From Phycisphaeraceae bacterium (lineage in GTDB: Bacteria; Planctomycetota; Phycisphaerae; Phycisphaerales; UBA1924): a stretch of DNA of 64,000 nucleotides. Numbering within the stretch: the stretch's first letter is position 1; each line of letters opens with the position of its first letter. The position numbers were made by a program, and so were the translations under genes. Under the pieces are notes generated by a model that saw only the letters and a list, made by a program, of their open reading frames with translations, ran no database searches and was not told where the DNA came from. The stretch spans positions 1 to 64,000 of the forward strand of contig JAHBXK010000014.1 of the NCBI GenBank assembly GCA_019636535.1, read 5' to 3'. Positions 7,788 to 17,066 of this stretch are shown piece by piece.

Positions 7788-10700
7788 CCAAGCCCGTCTC
7801 ATCGAGCACGCGTTCCCTCTAAAGCAGGCTTCGCTGGACTCAGTCCACGAGAAGAACGTGCGTCATGGGCACATTTCCACACTGCACATCTGGCCGGCAC
7901 GGCGGCCCCTCGCCGCATCGCGGGCAGCACTGATCGCCACACTCCTACCAGATCCCGGCACACCCGAGGCCCGGCAGGCTCTGTGCGAGAAGATCGGTGG
8001 GCGAGTGGTAAAGAAGATCGAGCGCAAGAAGATGCCCAACGGCTCCACCGTCGAGCGGGAGAAATCCGTCACGGAGGGCGGCATACTTCACTGGCACAGC
8101 GAACCCAAGTCCGACGGCGACAAGCGCGTGGTCGAGCAACAGGCAGCGGACATTGCATGGTTCCGGGACGAGATCCGCCGGGCTTACGGTGGTCGCGCTC
8201 CCAGAGTGCTCGATCCATTCTCCGGTGGTGGTGCGATCCCACTGGAGGCAATGCGGCTTGGTTGTGAAGCCACGGCGGTGGACATCAACCCGGTTGCGTG
8301 GTTCATTCTTAAGTGCACTCTGGAATATCCGCAGAAACTTTCCGGGCAACTGCGGCCCCTTCCCGCGTTCGTGCTCCGCAACCACGACTTCATGGCCGAC
8401 TTCTTCAAGAAGGCGAAGGGGATGAGCAGTGCTCAGGCCGCAAAGACGCTGGAGCGGCTCGGCCGGAAACTCAAGGAAGGCGAGCAGACGAATTTGGACT
8501 TTGGGGGAGTTTCCGGAGAGCTTGATGCCGACTTGTCGTGGCATCTTCGCGCCTGGGGGGACTGGGTGCTCGCTCAGGCCCGCCGAGATTTGGCGACCTT
8601 CTATCCAACATACGCAGACTTTGAACCGCTAAGGGACACCGGGAAGGCATACGAGCGCCAACCAATGCGGCAAGTGCCCACGGGCGCTGACGGAATCCCA
8701 AACCTGTCTGCGCTCAACGGGGAGTTCACCACTGACTACATGGAGGCCAAGGGAAATCCTCGTTGGATACCGAAACCCACGGTGTCGTATCTCTGGGCTC
8801 GAACGGTCGCTTGCAAGAACTGTCGTGCCAAGGTGCCGCTGCTAAAGACACGCTGGCTGTGCAAAAGCGACTCGAAGCGAGTAGTCCTCACGATGGTCCC
8901 GAAGGCTGACGGCACCGGCGTGGACTTCGGGATCGACCTGGATGCTGCGCCCAAAGGCGGCAACGCGGCGCAGAAGCGCGAGCACGACAAACGCCTCGGC
9001 GCTGGCACCATGAGTCGAGCTGGCGCTAAGTGCCCCTGCTGCCCATCAATCATGACGATGGAGGACATTCGACTCGAGGCCCAAGCGGGGCGACTTGGGA
9101 GCGTCATGACCGCAGTGGTGTTCGATGGTCCGAAGGGAAAGGGCTACCGTCTCCCAACTCCGTTGGAGCAAACCCTTCCACACGATGTTGCGATCCCACT
9201 TCAGGAGTTGTATCGCTCGATTCCCTTCGGCGCGCCAGACGACCCCACGCCTCCGCCCGATGCGCTGGGCAATAGCATCTCGCGGTATGGCATGAGGAAA
9301 TGGACTGATGTGTTCACTCCTCGTCAGCAGTTGGCGTTGGCGACCTACTGCAAATCGACTCGGACCGCAGTGCAGCAGCTGGATGCCATGCACTATCCTC
9401 CAGAGTGGCAGGAGGCCATTGGCGCATTGTTGACGGCAGGCATTGGTCGGATCGCCGACGCAGGCTCGACGATCGCGCACTGGAGTTCCGGCGGCGAGTT
9501 CAACGTGAACACATTCCAGCGCTTCGCACTGTCCATGTCGTGGGACTACTCGGAGGTCAACTCGCTGGCGGGGATGACAGGCAGCTACGAAGGGGCCATC
9601 AACTGGATCAGCTTAGTCGTGGCGCACTGTCTTAAGGCTCTCAAGGGAGTGCCTGCGCCAAAGGTGCTTCGGCAGTCCTCAACCACGGGATTTGAGGGTG
9701 TGGTTGACCTCGTGTTGACTGATCCGCCCTACTACGCCGCGATTCCCTACTCGGACGTGATGGACTTCTTCTACGTGTGGATTCGTCGCTCGCTCGCGGG
9801 GCTAGGGTCCCACTTTGATCGCGCATTTGCAGATGCCCTCGGTCCGAAGTGGGATCACGCGCGCCGCGATGGCGAACTGGTTGACGATGCCAGCCGCCAC
9901 GCTGGCGATGCAGCCGTCTCAAAGGCGGCATACGAGGACGGCATGGCTCGCGTCTTCGAAGGCTGCGGGCGCGTTCTCACTGATGACGGCCGAATGGTTG
10001 TTGTGTTTGCGAACAAGGACCCGAATGCGTGGGAGACCTTGGTTGGCGCGCTGATCAAGGCAGGCTTTGTGGTTGACGGGAGTTGGCCGATACAGACGGA
10101 ACGGCTGGCTCGCACGAGGTCGATTGGTGCCGCTGCGCTGGCGTCGTCGGTCTGGCTCGTATGTCGAAAGCGGTCCAAGGCGGCTGGCGTTGGCTGGGAC
10201 AACCGCGTGATCACTGACATGCAGACGAACATTTCCAAGCGCTTGCAGCAGTACTGGGATGCCGGTATCCGCGGTCCTGACTTTATCTGGGCAGCTACTG
10301 GTCCAGCATTGGAGGCGTACAGCCAGCACCCGGTTGTTCGCAAGGCGAACAGTCCAGGCGTCATGACCGTAACGGAGTTCCTGTCGCATGTGCGCCGACT
10401 CGTTGTGGACTATGTCGTGGGACAGGTGCTCTCTGGCAAGGATGGAGAGAGCGGGACAACAGGAAGCGGAGCCGCTGCCGACCGACTGGATGAACCAACC
10501 GCCTATTACTTGCTTCACCGCAACGATTTCGGGCTCGGAGAAGCACCAGTTGGGACGGTCATTCTCTATGCCGTTTCCTGTGGGCTTGCAGACCGCGACC
10601 TGTTGGATACGTGGGAGCTAGCTGCCAAAGTGGGCGATGACGCGGGAACCAACGGCGATTCCGATGAAGACATGGACGACGACGGCACCGAGGCAGCGGA

Positions 10701-11124
10701 ACCGGATGCAAGTGGCAAAGGCAGCACCATTCGCCTCAAGACGTGGAGCGAGCGGACTGGACGGAATGGTGCATCCATCGGGTATGAAGCACCCGGGGGA
10801 CGCCCGGTGCCTCTGATCGACCGTGTTCATCGCCTGATACAGCTTTACAAGGCAGGCGACATCGGCAAAGTCGATGAGTTCCTGGACGAGCACGGTCTGC
10901 GCCGCCACGAACTGTTCAAGCGCGTGATCCAGTCCCTGATCGAAGTGTCGCGCCGGGAGCGGGGAACGGCCGCGGGTGGTCGTGATGACCACGGCGACGA
11001 GACGACGCTACTCGAAGCTCTCAGCAACCACATCGGGGCCAAGGGTGCAAAGCGGCAGACAGGCCAGCGCGAACTGAGCGAGACCACCGACAATTGGACG
11101 CCGACCTCGGCGTCGGCGGAGTAA
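7780..11124 (+). CDS. DUF1156 adenine-specific DNA methyltransferase with zinc ribbons
   Basis: 1114 residues from ATG 7780, which overlaps the upstream stop. The N-terminal DUF1156 signature (HISTLHIWPARRPLAASRAA) is near residue 30. The SAM-binding motif DPFSGGGAIPLEAM begins near 145 and the catalytic DPPYY motif is near 648. Between them are two zinc-ribbon-like cysteine pairs (CKNC near 347, and KCPCCP). This is the methylase of a helicase-methylase-ATPase type system, expected to modify host adenines and so mark self DNA. No recognisable separate restriction endonuclease gene accompanies it. Catalytic residues look intact. Confidence 0.92.
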   Translation: MNDQARLIEHAFPLKQASLDSVHEKNVRHGHISTLHIWPARRPLAASRAALIATLLPDPGTPEARQALCEKIGGRVVKKIERKKMPNGSTVEREKSVTEGGILHWHSEPKSDGDKRVVEQQAADIAWFRDEIRRAYGGRAPRVLDPFSGGGAIPLEAMRLGCEATAVDINPVAWFILKCTLEYPQKLSGQLRPLPAFVLRNHDFMADFFKKAKGMSSAQAAKTLERLGRKLKEGEQTNLDFGGVSGELDADLSWHLRAWGDWVLAQARRDLATFYPTYADFEPLRDTGKAYERQPMRQVPTGADGIPNLSALNGEFTTDYMEAKGNPRWIPKPTVSYLWARTVACKNCRAKVPLLKTRWLCKSDSKRVVLTMVPKADGTGVDFGIDLDAAPKGGNAAQKREHDKRLGAGTMSRAGAKCPCCPSIMTMEDIRLEAQAGRLGSVMTAVVFDGPKGKGYRLPTPLEQTLPHDVAIPLQELYRSIPFGAPDDPTPPPDALGNSISRYGMRKWTDVFTPRQQLALATYCKSTRTAVQQLDAMHYPPEWQEAIGALLTAGIGRIADAGSTIAHWSSGGEFNVNTFQRFALSMSWDYSEVNSLAGMTGSYEGAINWISLVVAHCLKALKGVPAPKVLRQSSTTGFEGVVDLVLTDPPYYAAIPYSDVMDFFYVWIRRSLAGLGSHFDRAFADALGPKWDHARRDGELVDDASRHAGDAAVSKAAYEDGMARVFEGCGRVLTDDGRMVVVFANKDPNAWETLVGALIKAGFVVDGSWPIQTERLARTRSIGAAALASSVWLVCRKRSKAAGVGWDNRVITDMQTNISKRLQQYWDAGIRGPDFIWAATGPALEAYSQHPVVRKANSPGVMTVTEFLSHVRRLVVDYVVGQVLSGKDGESGTTGSGAAADRLDEPTAYYLLHRNDFGLGEAPVGTVILYAVSCGLADRDLLDTWELAAKVGDDAGTNGDSDEDMDDDGTEAAEPDASGKGSTIRLKTWSERTGRNGASIGYEAPGGRPVPLIDRVHRLIQLYKAGDIGKVDEFLDEHGLRRHELFKRVIQSLIEVSRRERGTAAGGRDDHGDETTLLEALSNHIGAKGAKRQTGQRELSETTDNWTPTSASAE

Positions 11125-11130
11125 TCGAAC

Positions 11131-14100
11131 ATGGCAAAGCTACCCTGGAAACCCTGGCACGAAGTGGTCAAGCTGCGGGACGATCTGAAGTCCGGCGAGT
11201 TGCCCCTGCACATGTTCGCTGCGGACCTTTACGAGGTCCTGATGCAGAACGGCAAACGGCCGATCTACGAGAAGCCGGAGAACTTCTTCGCGCTGACGTT
11301 CCCGACGCACAACCTGCGCGCCCTGGTGCGTGACGTGGTACTTCGCGTCGCGGGCAAGAACGACAAGGCCGTCCGTCAGTTGGAGTTGACGTACGGCGGT
11401 GGCAAGACGCACACGCTCATCACGCTCCGCCATCTCGTGCATGAACCGGCGGCACTGCCGGACGTGCCCGCCGTTGGCGAGTTTGAACAAGCGATTGGAA
11501 TGAAGCCCCCGAAAGCCCGCGTCGCTGGCCTCTGCTTTGACAAGCTCGACGTTGAGACGGGCATGGATGTGCGGTCGCCAGAGGGCAAGGTCCGGCGGCT
11601 GAAGCAGCCCTGGAGCGTTCTGGCGTATCAGATCGCGGGCGATGACGGGCTCAAGCTCCTGCACGCCGACAAGAAGGCCGAGGAACGCGAGTCGGCCCCC
11701 GCCGAGAACGTCCTCACCGAACTGTTGGAGATTCCAGTCAAGCAGGGGCTGGGCGTGCTCATCCTCATTGACGAGGTGCTGATGTACGTGCGTGAGAAGG
11801 TCGCCCTCGCGCCGGACTACCGGGCGCGGATGGTGAACTTCTTCCAGTACCTGACGCAGGCGGCCACAAAGGTGGACCGTTGCTGTATCGTGGCCTCGCT
11901 TCTGGCCAGCGACCCCAAGAAGAATGACGCCTTCGGCAATGAACTCAAGGCCGAGCTCTACGACATCTTCCAGCGCCAGCGGGAAGAGGCCGTCGAGCCC
12001 GTGGTGAAGGAGGATGTGGCCGAGGTCCTCAGGCGGCGATTCTTCACAACTGAGTCGATCAAGACCCCCGGCGACTTCAAGCAGCATGTGATCGCCGCGA
12101 TCAAAGGCATCGCCGACCTTGACGAGCAGACCGCAAAGCAGGGGCTCGCGACGGAGGACCGCTACCTCAAGAGCTACCCCTTCCACCCCGAACTGACGGA
12201 AGTCTTCTATAGCAAGTGGACCCAACTGGATGGCTTCCAGCGCACCCGTGGCGTGCTGAGGACGTTCGCGCTCGCGCTCCGCGAAGCGGAGAAGTGGGAC
12301 ACCAGCCCCCTCGTTGGTCCTGCGGCGTTCCTGACGGCGCCTGGCAAGAGTGGTCTTTCAGATGCGGTGGGCGAACTCGTAACCGTGGCCGATACCGGCG
12401 GAGGCGACGGCGGCCGCCGCCAGGCGTGGACTGGCATTCTCGTGGGCGAGTTGACGCAGGCCCAGAACATCCAGTTGGAGTCTGTCGGCCTGAAGTTCCG
12501 TGAGATCGAGGAGGCCGTGATCGCCACGTTCCTTCACTCTCAGCCCATCGGTCAGACAGCCAAGACGCGGGAACTCATGCTCCTGCTGGGGCCGACCCGC
12601 CCGTTCCGAATCGATCTGGAGAAGGGCCTTACGCGATGGGCGCAAACGAGCCATTGGCTTGACGATCGCCTCGCGCCCGGCGGAAACGACCTGCCTGCCC
12701 AGTGGCGGCTCGGCAACCGTCCGAACCTCAACCAAATGCACTCCAAGGCAGCGGGCGAGATCTCTGACGATGTCGCTCGTGCCCGGTTGATCGATGAGAT
12801 CGGAAAGACCAAAGCGCTGACATCGGGCGCCTCGGCCGCCGGGGTGCGTGTTCACACACTCCCTGCCAAGCCCAAGGAAATCGACGATGACGGCGTGTTC
12901 CGCTACGCGGTGCTGGGGCCGAGCGCGGCGTCGGAATCCGGCAAGCCCAGCGCCGAGGCCAAACGATTCCTTGACGAAACCACCGGCGCGGAGAAACCCC
13001 GCGTGTTCCGCAACTCGGTGCTGCTGCTGACCCCATCGAAGGACGGGCTCGAGGTGGCGATGGCACGCGTGCGCGAGCTCATGGCGTGGGACGTGGTCCA
13101 GAAGGACCTCAAGGAGCAGGAGAAGGAAGGAAACGTCGATGCGTCGCGGCTGGCGACGCTCGCCATGAACATCGACAAGGCTAAAGGCCGCATTCCCGAA
13201 GCTGTGAAGCAGGCGTACTGCATCGTCGTGACCGTGAACGACAAGGACGATGTCCACGCCTTCAAGATCACAGTCACCGATGACCCGATCTTCCAGACAA
13301 TCAAAGAGGATCAGCGGTCGCGCATCCAGGACACGGCGATCACCGCAGAGGCGCTCCTCCCGGATGGGCCGTACAGCCTCTGGAAAGAGGGCGAGACCAG
13401 TCGTCGCGTGAAGGACCTCGCGGGGGCGTTTGCCCAGATGCCGCACCTTCCGAAGATGCTCAAGTCGCAGGCGATCGTGGACACCTTGGTGGATGGCTGC
13501 GCCCAAGGTGCATTCGTGCTCCGCCTGATGCGCCCCGACCGGACCTTCCGTACCTGGTGGCGGTGTCGGCCGGACGAGGCGGCGCTCGGCGATCCCGCGC
13601 TTGAACTTGTCTTGCCCAAGGCGGCGGAGCTCACGGACATCGAGCCTGACCTCCTCCGTCATACCGCCCTTCCAGGTCTCTGGACGGGCGATCAAATCAC
13701 CGTCGCTGACGTAGCGGTGCATTTCAGCGGCACCAAGGTCGTCCAGGTGCAGCGCGACGGCTACGAAGAGCCCGTGCAGATCCCGAAGGCGGCCCGCGAG
13801 GCGATCGAGAAGGCTGTATCTGAGGCGGTCGAGTCAGGCATCGTGTGGCTCACGGCGGGACCGGCTAGCCTTCTGAGCGAGCCGATTCCTGCAGGCATCC
13901 TCACCGATGCAGCCTGTCTGCTTCCGCCCCCAGCGGCAATCACGGCACCAGAAATCCTGCCGGAAAACCTGCCGACGGCGTGGCAAGGCGGCGAGGCGGC
14001 ACCGCTGGCCATCGCAACTGCGCTGTCCCAGAAGGCCGGGCGCACCCTTCCGTGGAAGACCATCCGCGATGTGATCGGCGGTGCGATCTCTGCGAGATTC

Positions 14101-14442
14101 GTGTCTGTCGGTTCCGGGACATGGCCGTGTGATCTGGCGGGCGCAGGCGCTGTCAAACTCAAGATCGTCGCAGCCTCTGGCGGCGGTGGCGGCGGCGGTG
14201 GGGGCGGCGATGGCCGGAAACAGAACGTCGCCGTCGCTGCGGCCGATTTTGAGCCGTCCGAGATTCAGGACCTCGGCGACCACATGTCACGGCTGCTCGA
14301 GATTCGCGCCAAGGCGAACGTGCCCATCCGATTCCACGTCCGGGTCGAGCTCGGTGACGGAGCAAAGCCGCTGGACAAGAAGATGATCGCGGAGTTCAAC
14401 AAGGAACTGTCGTCGCTCAAGGATGGCTTCACGGTTCAGTAA
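11131..14442 (+). CDS. DUF499 AAA+-like ATPase
   Basis: 1103 residues, starting six bases after the methylase stop. Walker A GGGKT is near 89-93 (ELTYGGGKTHTLITL) and Walker B is near 210 (VLILIDEVLMYV). The DUF499 family (COG1483) is habitually encoded beside DUF1156 methylases and SNF2-type helicases, and is thought to be the motor or assembly ATPase of that defence system. A run of about ten glycines near 1017-1026 tethers a C-terminal domain of about 75 residues that may be a separate DNA- or partner-binding module. The operon core appears complete and undamaged. Confidence 0.92.
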   Translation: MAKLPWKPWHEVVKLRDDLKSGELPLHMFAADLYEVLMQNGKRPIYEKPENFFALTFPTHNLRALVRDVVLRVAGKNDKAVRQLELTYGGGKTHTLITLRHLVHEPAALPDVPAVGEFEQAIGMKPPKARVAGLCFDKLDVETGMDVRSPEGKVRRLKQPWSVLAYQIAGDDGLKLLHADKKAEERESAPAENVLTELLEIPVKQGLGVLILIDEVLMYVREKVALAPDYRARMVNFFQYLTQAATKVDRCCIVASLLASDPKKNDAFGNELKAELYDIFQRQREEAVEPVVKEDVAEVLRRRFFTTESIKTPGDFKQHVIAAIKGIADLDEQTAKQGLATEDRYLKSYPFHPELTEVFYSKWTQLDGFQRTRGVLRTFALALREAEKWDTSPLVGPAAFLTAPGKSGLSDAVGELVTVADTGGGDGGRRQAWTGILVGELTQAQNIQLESVGLKFREIEEAVIATFLHSQPIGQTAKTRELMLLLGPTRPFRIDLEKGLTRWAQTSHWLDDRLAPGGNDLPAQWRLGNRPNLNQMHSKAAGEISDDVARARLIDEIGKTKALTSGASAAGVRVHTLPAKPKEIDDDGVFRYAVLGPSAASESGKPSAEAKRFLDETTGAEKPRVFRNSVLLLTPSKDGLEVAMARVRELMAWDVVQKDLKEQEKEGNVDASRLATLAMNIDKAKGRIPEAVKQAYCIVVTVNDKDDVHAFKITVTDDPIFQTIKEDQRSRIQDTAITAEALLPDGPYSLWKEGETSRRVKDLAGAFAQMPHLPKMLKSQAIVDTLVDGCAQGAFVLRLMRPDRTFRTWWRCRPDEAALGDPALELVLPKAAELTDIEPDLLRHTALPGLWTGDQITVADVAVHFSGTKVVQVQRDGYEEPVQIPKAAREAIEKAVSEAVESGIVWLTAGPASLLSEPIPAGILTDAACLLPPPAAITAPEILPENLPTAWQGGEAAPLAIATALSQKAGRTLPWKTIRDVIGGAISARFVSVGSGTWPCDLAGAGAVKLKIVAASGGGGGGGGGGDGRKQNVAVAAADFEPSEIQDLGDHMSRLLEIRAKANVPIRFHVRVELGDGAKPLDKKMIAEFNKELSSLKDGFTVQ

Positions 14443-14511
14443 TCTGTGAGGTAGTACGAGATCAACCGTGTGCTCTGGTAGGCTCGGTGAGTTCGAACTG
14501 AGGAATCCGCC

Positions 14512-15315
14512 ATGCTGGGCCTTGAGAAGCGAAGAACCACCGATTGGATTCTTGGCAAGTGCCAGCTCGTCGCGGCTGGCGCAGTTGTCAGTTTTGGCGC
14601 ACTACTCAAGGCCGACCCATCACGCTTCGGACCAGCACTGTCTGAGCTGCTCAAGTGGTTGCAATCGACGGCATGGATAGTGGTGATTGTCGGTCCGATT
14701 GCGGTCGCGGTGCTGCAAGGAGCTCGTCGGAAGTTCGGGAACCCTTGGGCGTGGGAAGCCGTACAAAAACTGCTGGATGAATTTCGCGGAGAGTTGTTCA
14801 GCGACCTAGAGAAAGACCCACTGGATCATCATCGCGTCACGCTCTTCAAGTACTACCGCACCGCTGTCGCCTGGTCCGATCCGAGAAGCTGGAAACACTG
14901 GCTCGTTGCAGTGGCAAGATCGGACCACTTGACGAAGCTCAAGATTCGGAGGTTCCGCGCCCCCGATGACGGCGAGAAATGCGAAGGCGTGGTTGGCCAT
15001 GCCTGGCGATGCAAGGGCTGGGTGATCGTCCCTAGCCAGGGAACGCCACTTCCGGCCCTGTCAAAGGACTCTCCGCAGGCGGAACTGGATCAGTACGCCA
15101 AGGAGACCTGCGTGGACACCACCTGGGTTCGGTGTCAGCTGGACCGGGGACGGCCCCTCGCCGCCTCGTATGCCGCATTGGTGGTACTCTTGAAGGGTCG
15201 CCCGTGGGGCGTCTTGGTGATCGACAGCCGGAAACCCGGAACGATTGACCCGGAGAAACTCAAACGGTTCGTAGCGTACGGCAAACTGCTCACCCCGCTC
15301 CTTGAGAGGATCTAG
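14512..15315 (+). CDS. Two-TM protein with GAF-like domain, candidate defence effector
   Basis: 267 residues; GAGGA lies nine bases before the ATG. Two hydrophobic segments lie near residues 17-33 and 52-70, followed by a cytosolic domain (about 90-260). The end of that domain (RPWGVLVIDSRKPGTIDP) has the look of the last strands of a GAF sensor domain. It follows the DUF499 gene by 69 bases in the same direction and is two bases from the next gene. A membrane-anchored ligand-binding protein in this position could be the effector or sensor of the defence system; that is inference. The GAF assignment rests on pattern, not on a profile search. Confidence 0.7.
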   Translation: MLGLEKRRTTDWILGKCQLVAAGAVVSFGALLKADPSRFGPALSELLKWLQSTAWIVVIVGPIAVAVLQGARRKFGNPWAWEAVQKLLDEFRGELFSDLEKDPLDHHRVTLFKYYRTAVAWSDPRSWKHWLVAVARSDHLTKLKIRRFRAPDDGEKCEGVVGHAWRCKGWVIVPSQGTPLPALSKDSPQAELDQYAKETCVDTTWVRCQLDRGRPLAASYAALVVLLKGRPWGVLVIDSRKPGTIDPEKLKRFVAYGKLLTPLLERI

Positions 15316-15317
15316 CA

Positions 15318-15767
15318 ATGGACGGCTGGCTCAGACTCAAGAACATCCTGGAGGCCACAGGCAAGGCTGAACCGCCTGGCGTGCTTTTCAACGTTGTGGT
15401 TTCCCCCTACGACGTTCCGGAGGCAGTGCGCGGGTTCAAGGTGCCCGGTGGTCGCTTCCGAATCGAGTTCCGGTACATCGATGGCGAGGAGCCAGGACGA
15501 CAGGTCCCGTTGGACGGACACGTCACGGTTACCGAGGGACGGCACTCTCATCGCCTTTTGGCACTGGAAGTGGATGTGGCCGCGATTGGGGCTCGCTCAG
15601 TCGGTGTCGCTATCACGCCAGTCGAAAGCGTCAAGTCTCAGCTCCGCTCCGCAATGGACCGCGTGGAGAGCATGCATGGTTCCTCTGACGAGAACCATGC
15701 CCGCGTCCGTCGAGCACTGGAAGCTCGAGAGTCTGAGCTGCTCCAATGCCTGGCGTCTGGGGTTTGA
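15318..15767 (+). CDS. Small beta-rich hypothetical protein
   Basis: 149 residues starting two bases after the stop of the TM-GAF gene, so the pair is certainly co-transcribed. The first 100 residues alternate hydrophobic and polar residues as in a beta-sandwich; the last 45 (VKSQLRSAMDRVESMH onward) look helical and charged. No signal peptide, cysteines or catalytic motif are visible. I do not recognise the family. By context it is a partner of the TM-GAF protein and the last gene of the defence operon. Confidence 0.65.
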   Translation: MDGWLRLKNILEATGKAEPPGVLFNVVVSPYDVPEAVRGFKVPGGRFRIEFRYIDGEEPGRQVPLDGHVTVTEGRHSHRLLALEVDVAAIGARSVGVAITPVESVKSQLRSAMDRVESMHGSSDENHARVRRALEARESELLQCLASGV

Positions 15768-15910
15768 GCGGGCTGAGAACGGCCTGTTAACCAGAGAACG
15801 CCACCCCGGAACCCCCTTGGCGGCCCAGATTCGATGGTTTGAACCCGTTACGATCGGGGAGTTCTTCGAGAAGCCGCGACTCGACGCGACAGACAGCGTC
15901 AGATCGCTGC

Positions 15911-16415
15911 TTATTCGTTGGCAAACAATGGGTTGTGATCGATCACCGGAATCAGTGGCGGCGACACGGTCCGACACGAACCGACCCGCCGCGTCCCGTC
16001 CAAGTGTGCCATCCCGTGGGCCATGCCGACGGTGGTGATCGGCGGCGAGTCGCCCCAAAGCGACAGGGAGATCGAAACGCGGCATCGAGTCGATCGCGAC
16101 GCGGGTCGGGAGCCGGGCGGCATCGGTGTAGACCCGTTGGGTCAACTGGGCATCGCTGTGCCGGGCGAGCCGCTGGACCACGGCCTGAGGAGCCCCGGTC
16201 GCGGCGGCGGTCGTGATGAAGGTGTGCCGCAGGGCGTGGAAGTCCGCCCGGCGGCCGAGGTCGTCGTACTCGGCGATGCCCGCCGCTTGGAGATCGGACC
16301 GGAGTTCGGAGACGGCCGGACAGCGTCCGTTGAAGCCCTGGTCGTGGTCACGGCGGTGTCGCATGCTTCGCTGGCGGATGAGTGCTCGCGCCCCTCGGGC
16401 GGAGAAGCTACACAC
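15911..16415 (-). pseudogene. Tyrosine recombinase (phage-type integrase), truncated and frameshifted
   Basis: Leftward reading gives only the C-terminal catalytic half: ADFHALRHTFITTAA (the His-x-x-Arg box near 16224-16238), LARHSDAQLTQRVYTD with the second His and the nucleophilic Tyr near 16128. The N-terminal domains and the first catalytic Arg are absent. Downstream of the Tyr the sensible frame appears to shift near 16060-16080, after which another frame (WGDSPPITTVGMAHGMAHLDG) runs to a stop at 15911. It reads toward the defence operon and probably marks the right end of the integrated element. The catalytic boxes are clear; the frameshift is an inference from composition. Confidence 0.65.
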
Positions 16416-16789
16416 CCGCCTGTTCGGGTGCGATCGCGGGCAGGGTCCGGATTTCGAGAGGTGGGGTTGCGCGGGTTAGAAGGCCCTTGCGGGCCGGATA
16501 AACGGCACCGACGGGTGCTGGCATGCCAATGCTGACAACTGCAACACCTGTTTCGTGGATGAAAGCGTGAATACTCATCATTTTTATGTCAGTTTTGCGA
16601 TTTACATCGAGGTTTTTCGCCTGTGAGGCACCGAACATCCTCGAAGACACTCCGTTGAACTACTGAGTCACGGAAAACAGTCGCGTGAACATGGAATAAA
16701 ATCGTTATGATCCGGTTTTCACTCGCTGTTAGGCATGTGCTTACGATATTGAGGGCCCTGAAAATGATTAGCATCCATGTCCTTCTTTC

Positions 16790-16852
16790 ATTCACACGCC
16801 CCACAGCGCCATTCACGGCCCTTCCGGTTCCTTTCACAGGCCTCACAACGGC
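16790..16852. repeat. Three iteron-like direct repeats with 21-bp period
   Basis: Three consecutive 21-base units begin at 16790, 16811 and 16832 with ATTCACACGCC, ATTCACGGCCC and TTTCACAGGCC. The conserved core is WTTCAC followed by a G/C block; the rest diverges. The spacing of two helical turns puts all copies on one face of the helix. This suggests protein binding sites, for example integrase arm sites or a regulator. Confidence 0.45.
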
Positions 16853-16883
16853 AAAGCCGCCCCTCATCACGCCCAAAACGACC

Positions 16884-16909
16884 GAACAGCCCCCTGATCG
16901 GGCCTGTTC
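16884..16909. repeat. Inverted repeat (hairpin)
   Basis: GAACAG (16884-16889) pairs with CTGTTC (16904-16909), with an inner CCC/GGG pairing after one mismatch, leaving a six-base loop. No T-tract follows, so an intrinsic terminator is unlikely; it may be an operator. Confidence 0.4.
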
Positions 16910-17066
16910 ACGGAGAGAGCGGACGTTGGCCGGGCGGTGATTGACCCACGCCCGGCCCGGATCGCACGCCCGGACGTGGTGCGTGCGGTATGGGTGGATG
17001 GTGTCTGCTCCCTTGGTCTCCCGTTGGAGGGGGGGAGGGGGGAGGGGACGGTGACTTGTGAGGCAA

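Larger units (their letters stand above)
16416..17066. other. Gene-free interval with 21-bp-spaced repeats and a hairpin
   Basis: No credible gene is seen. The stretch 16555-16790 is notably A/T-richer than its surroundings and contains TATGAT at 16706-16711 without a good -35. TTCAC occurs at 16791, 16812 and 16833. An inverted repeat lies at 16884-16909. A G-rich run (short G tracts separated by single A) lies at 17029-17048 just past the protease gene. The interval separates the accessory island from ordinary chromosome. Confidence 0.6.

Noticed and set aside
15830-15870. T-arm-like GGTTTGAACC sequence, possible tRNA 3' end or attachment site
   Set aside because: The flanking five bases cannot form a T-stem and no anticodon arm or CCA end is present.
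17029-17048. G-rich run as a possible G-quadruplex
   Set aside because: Only three separate runs of three or more G are present, so a standard four-run quadruplex is not supported.
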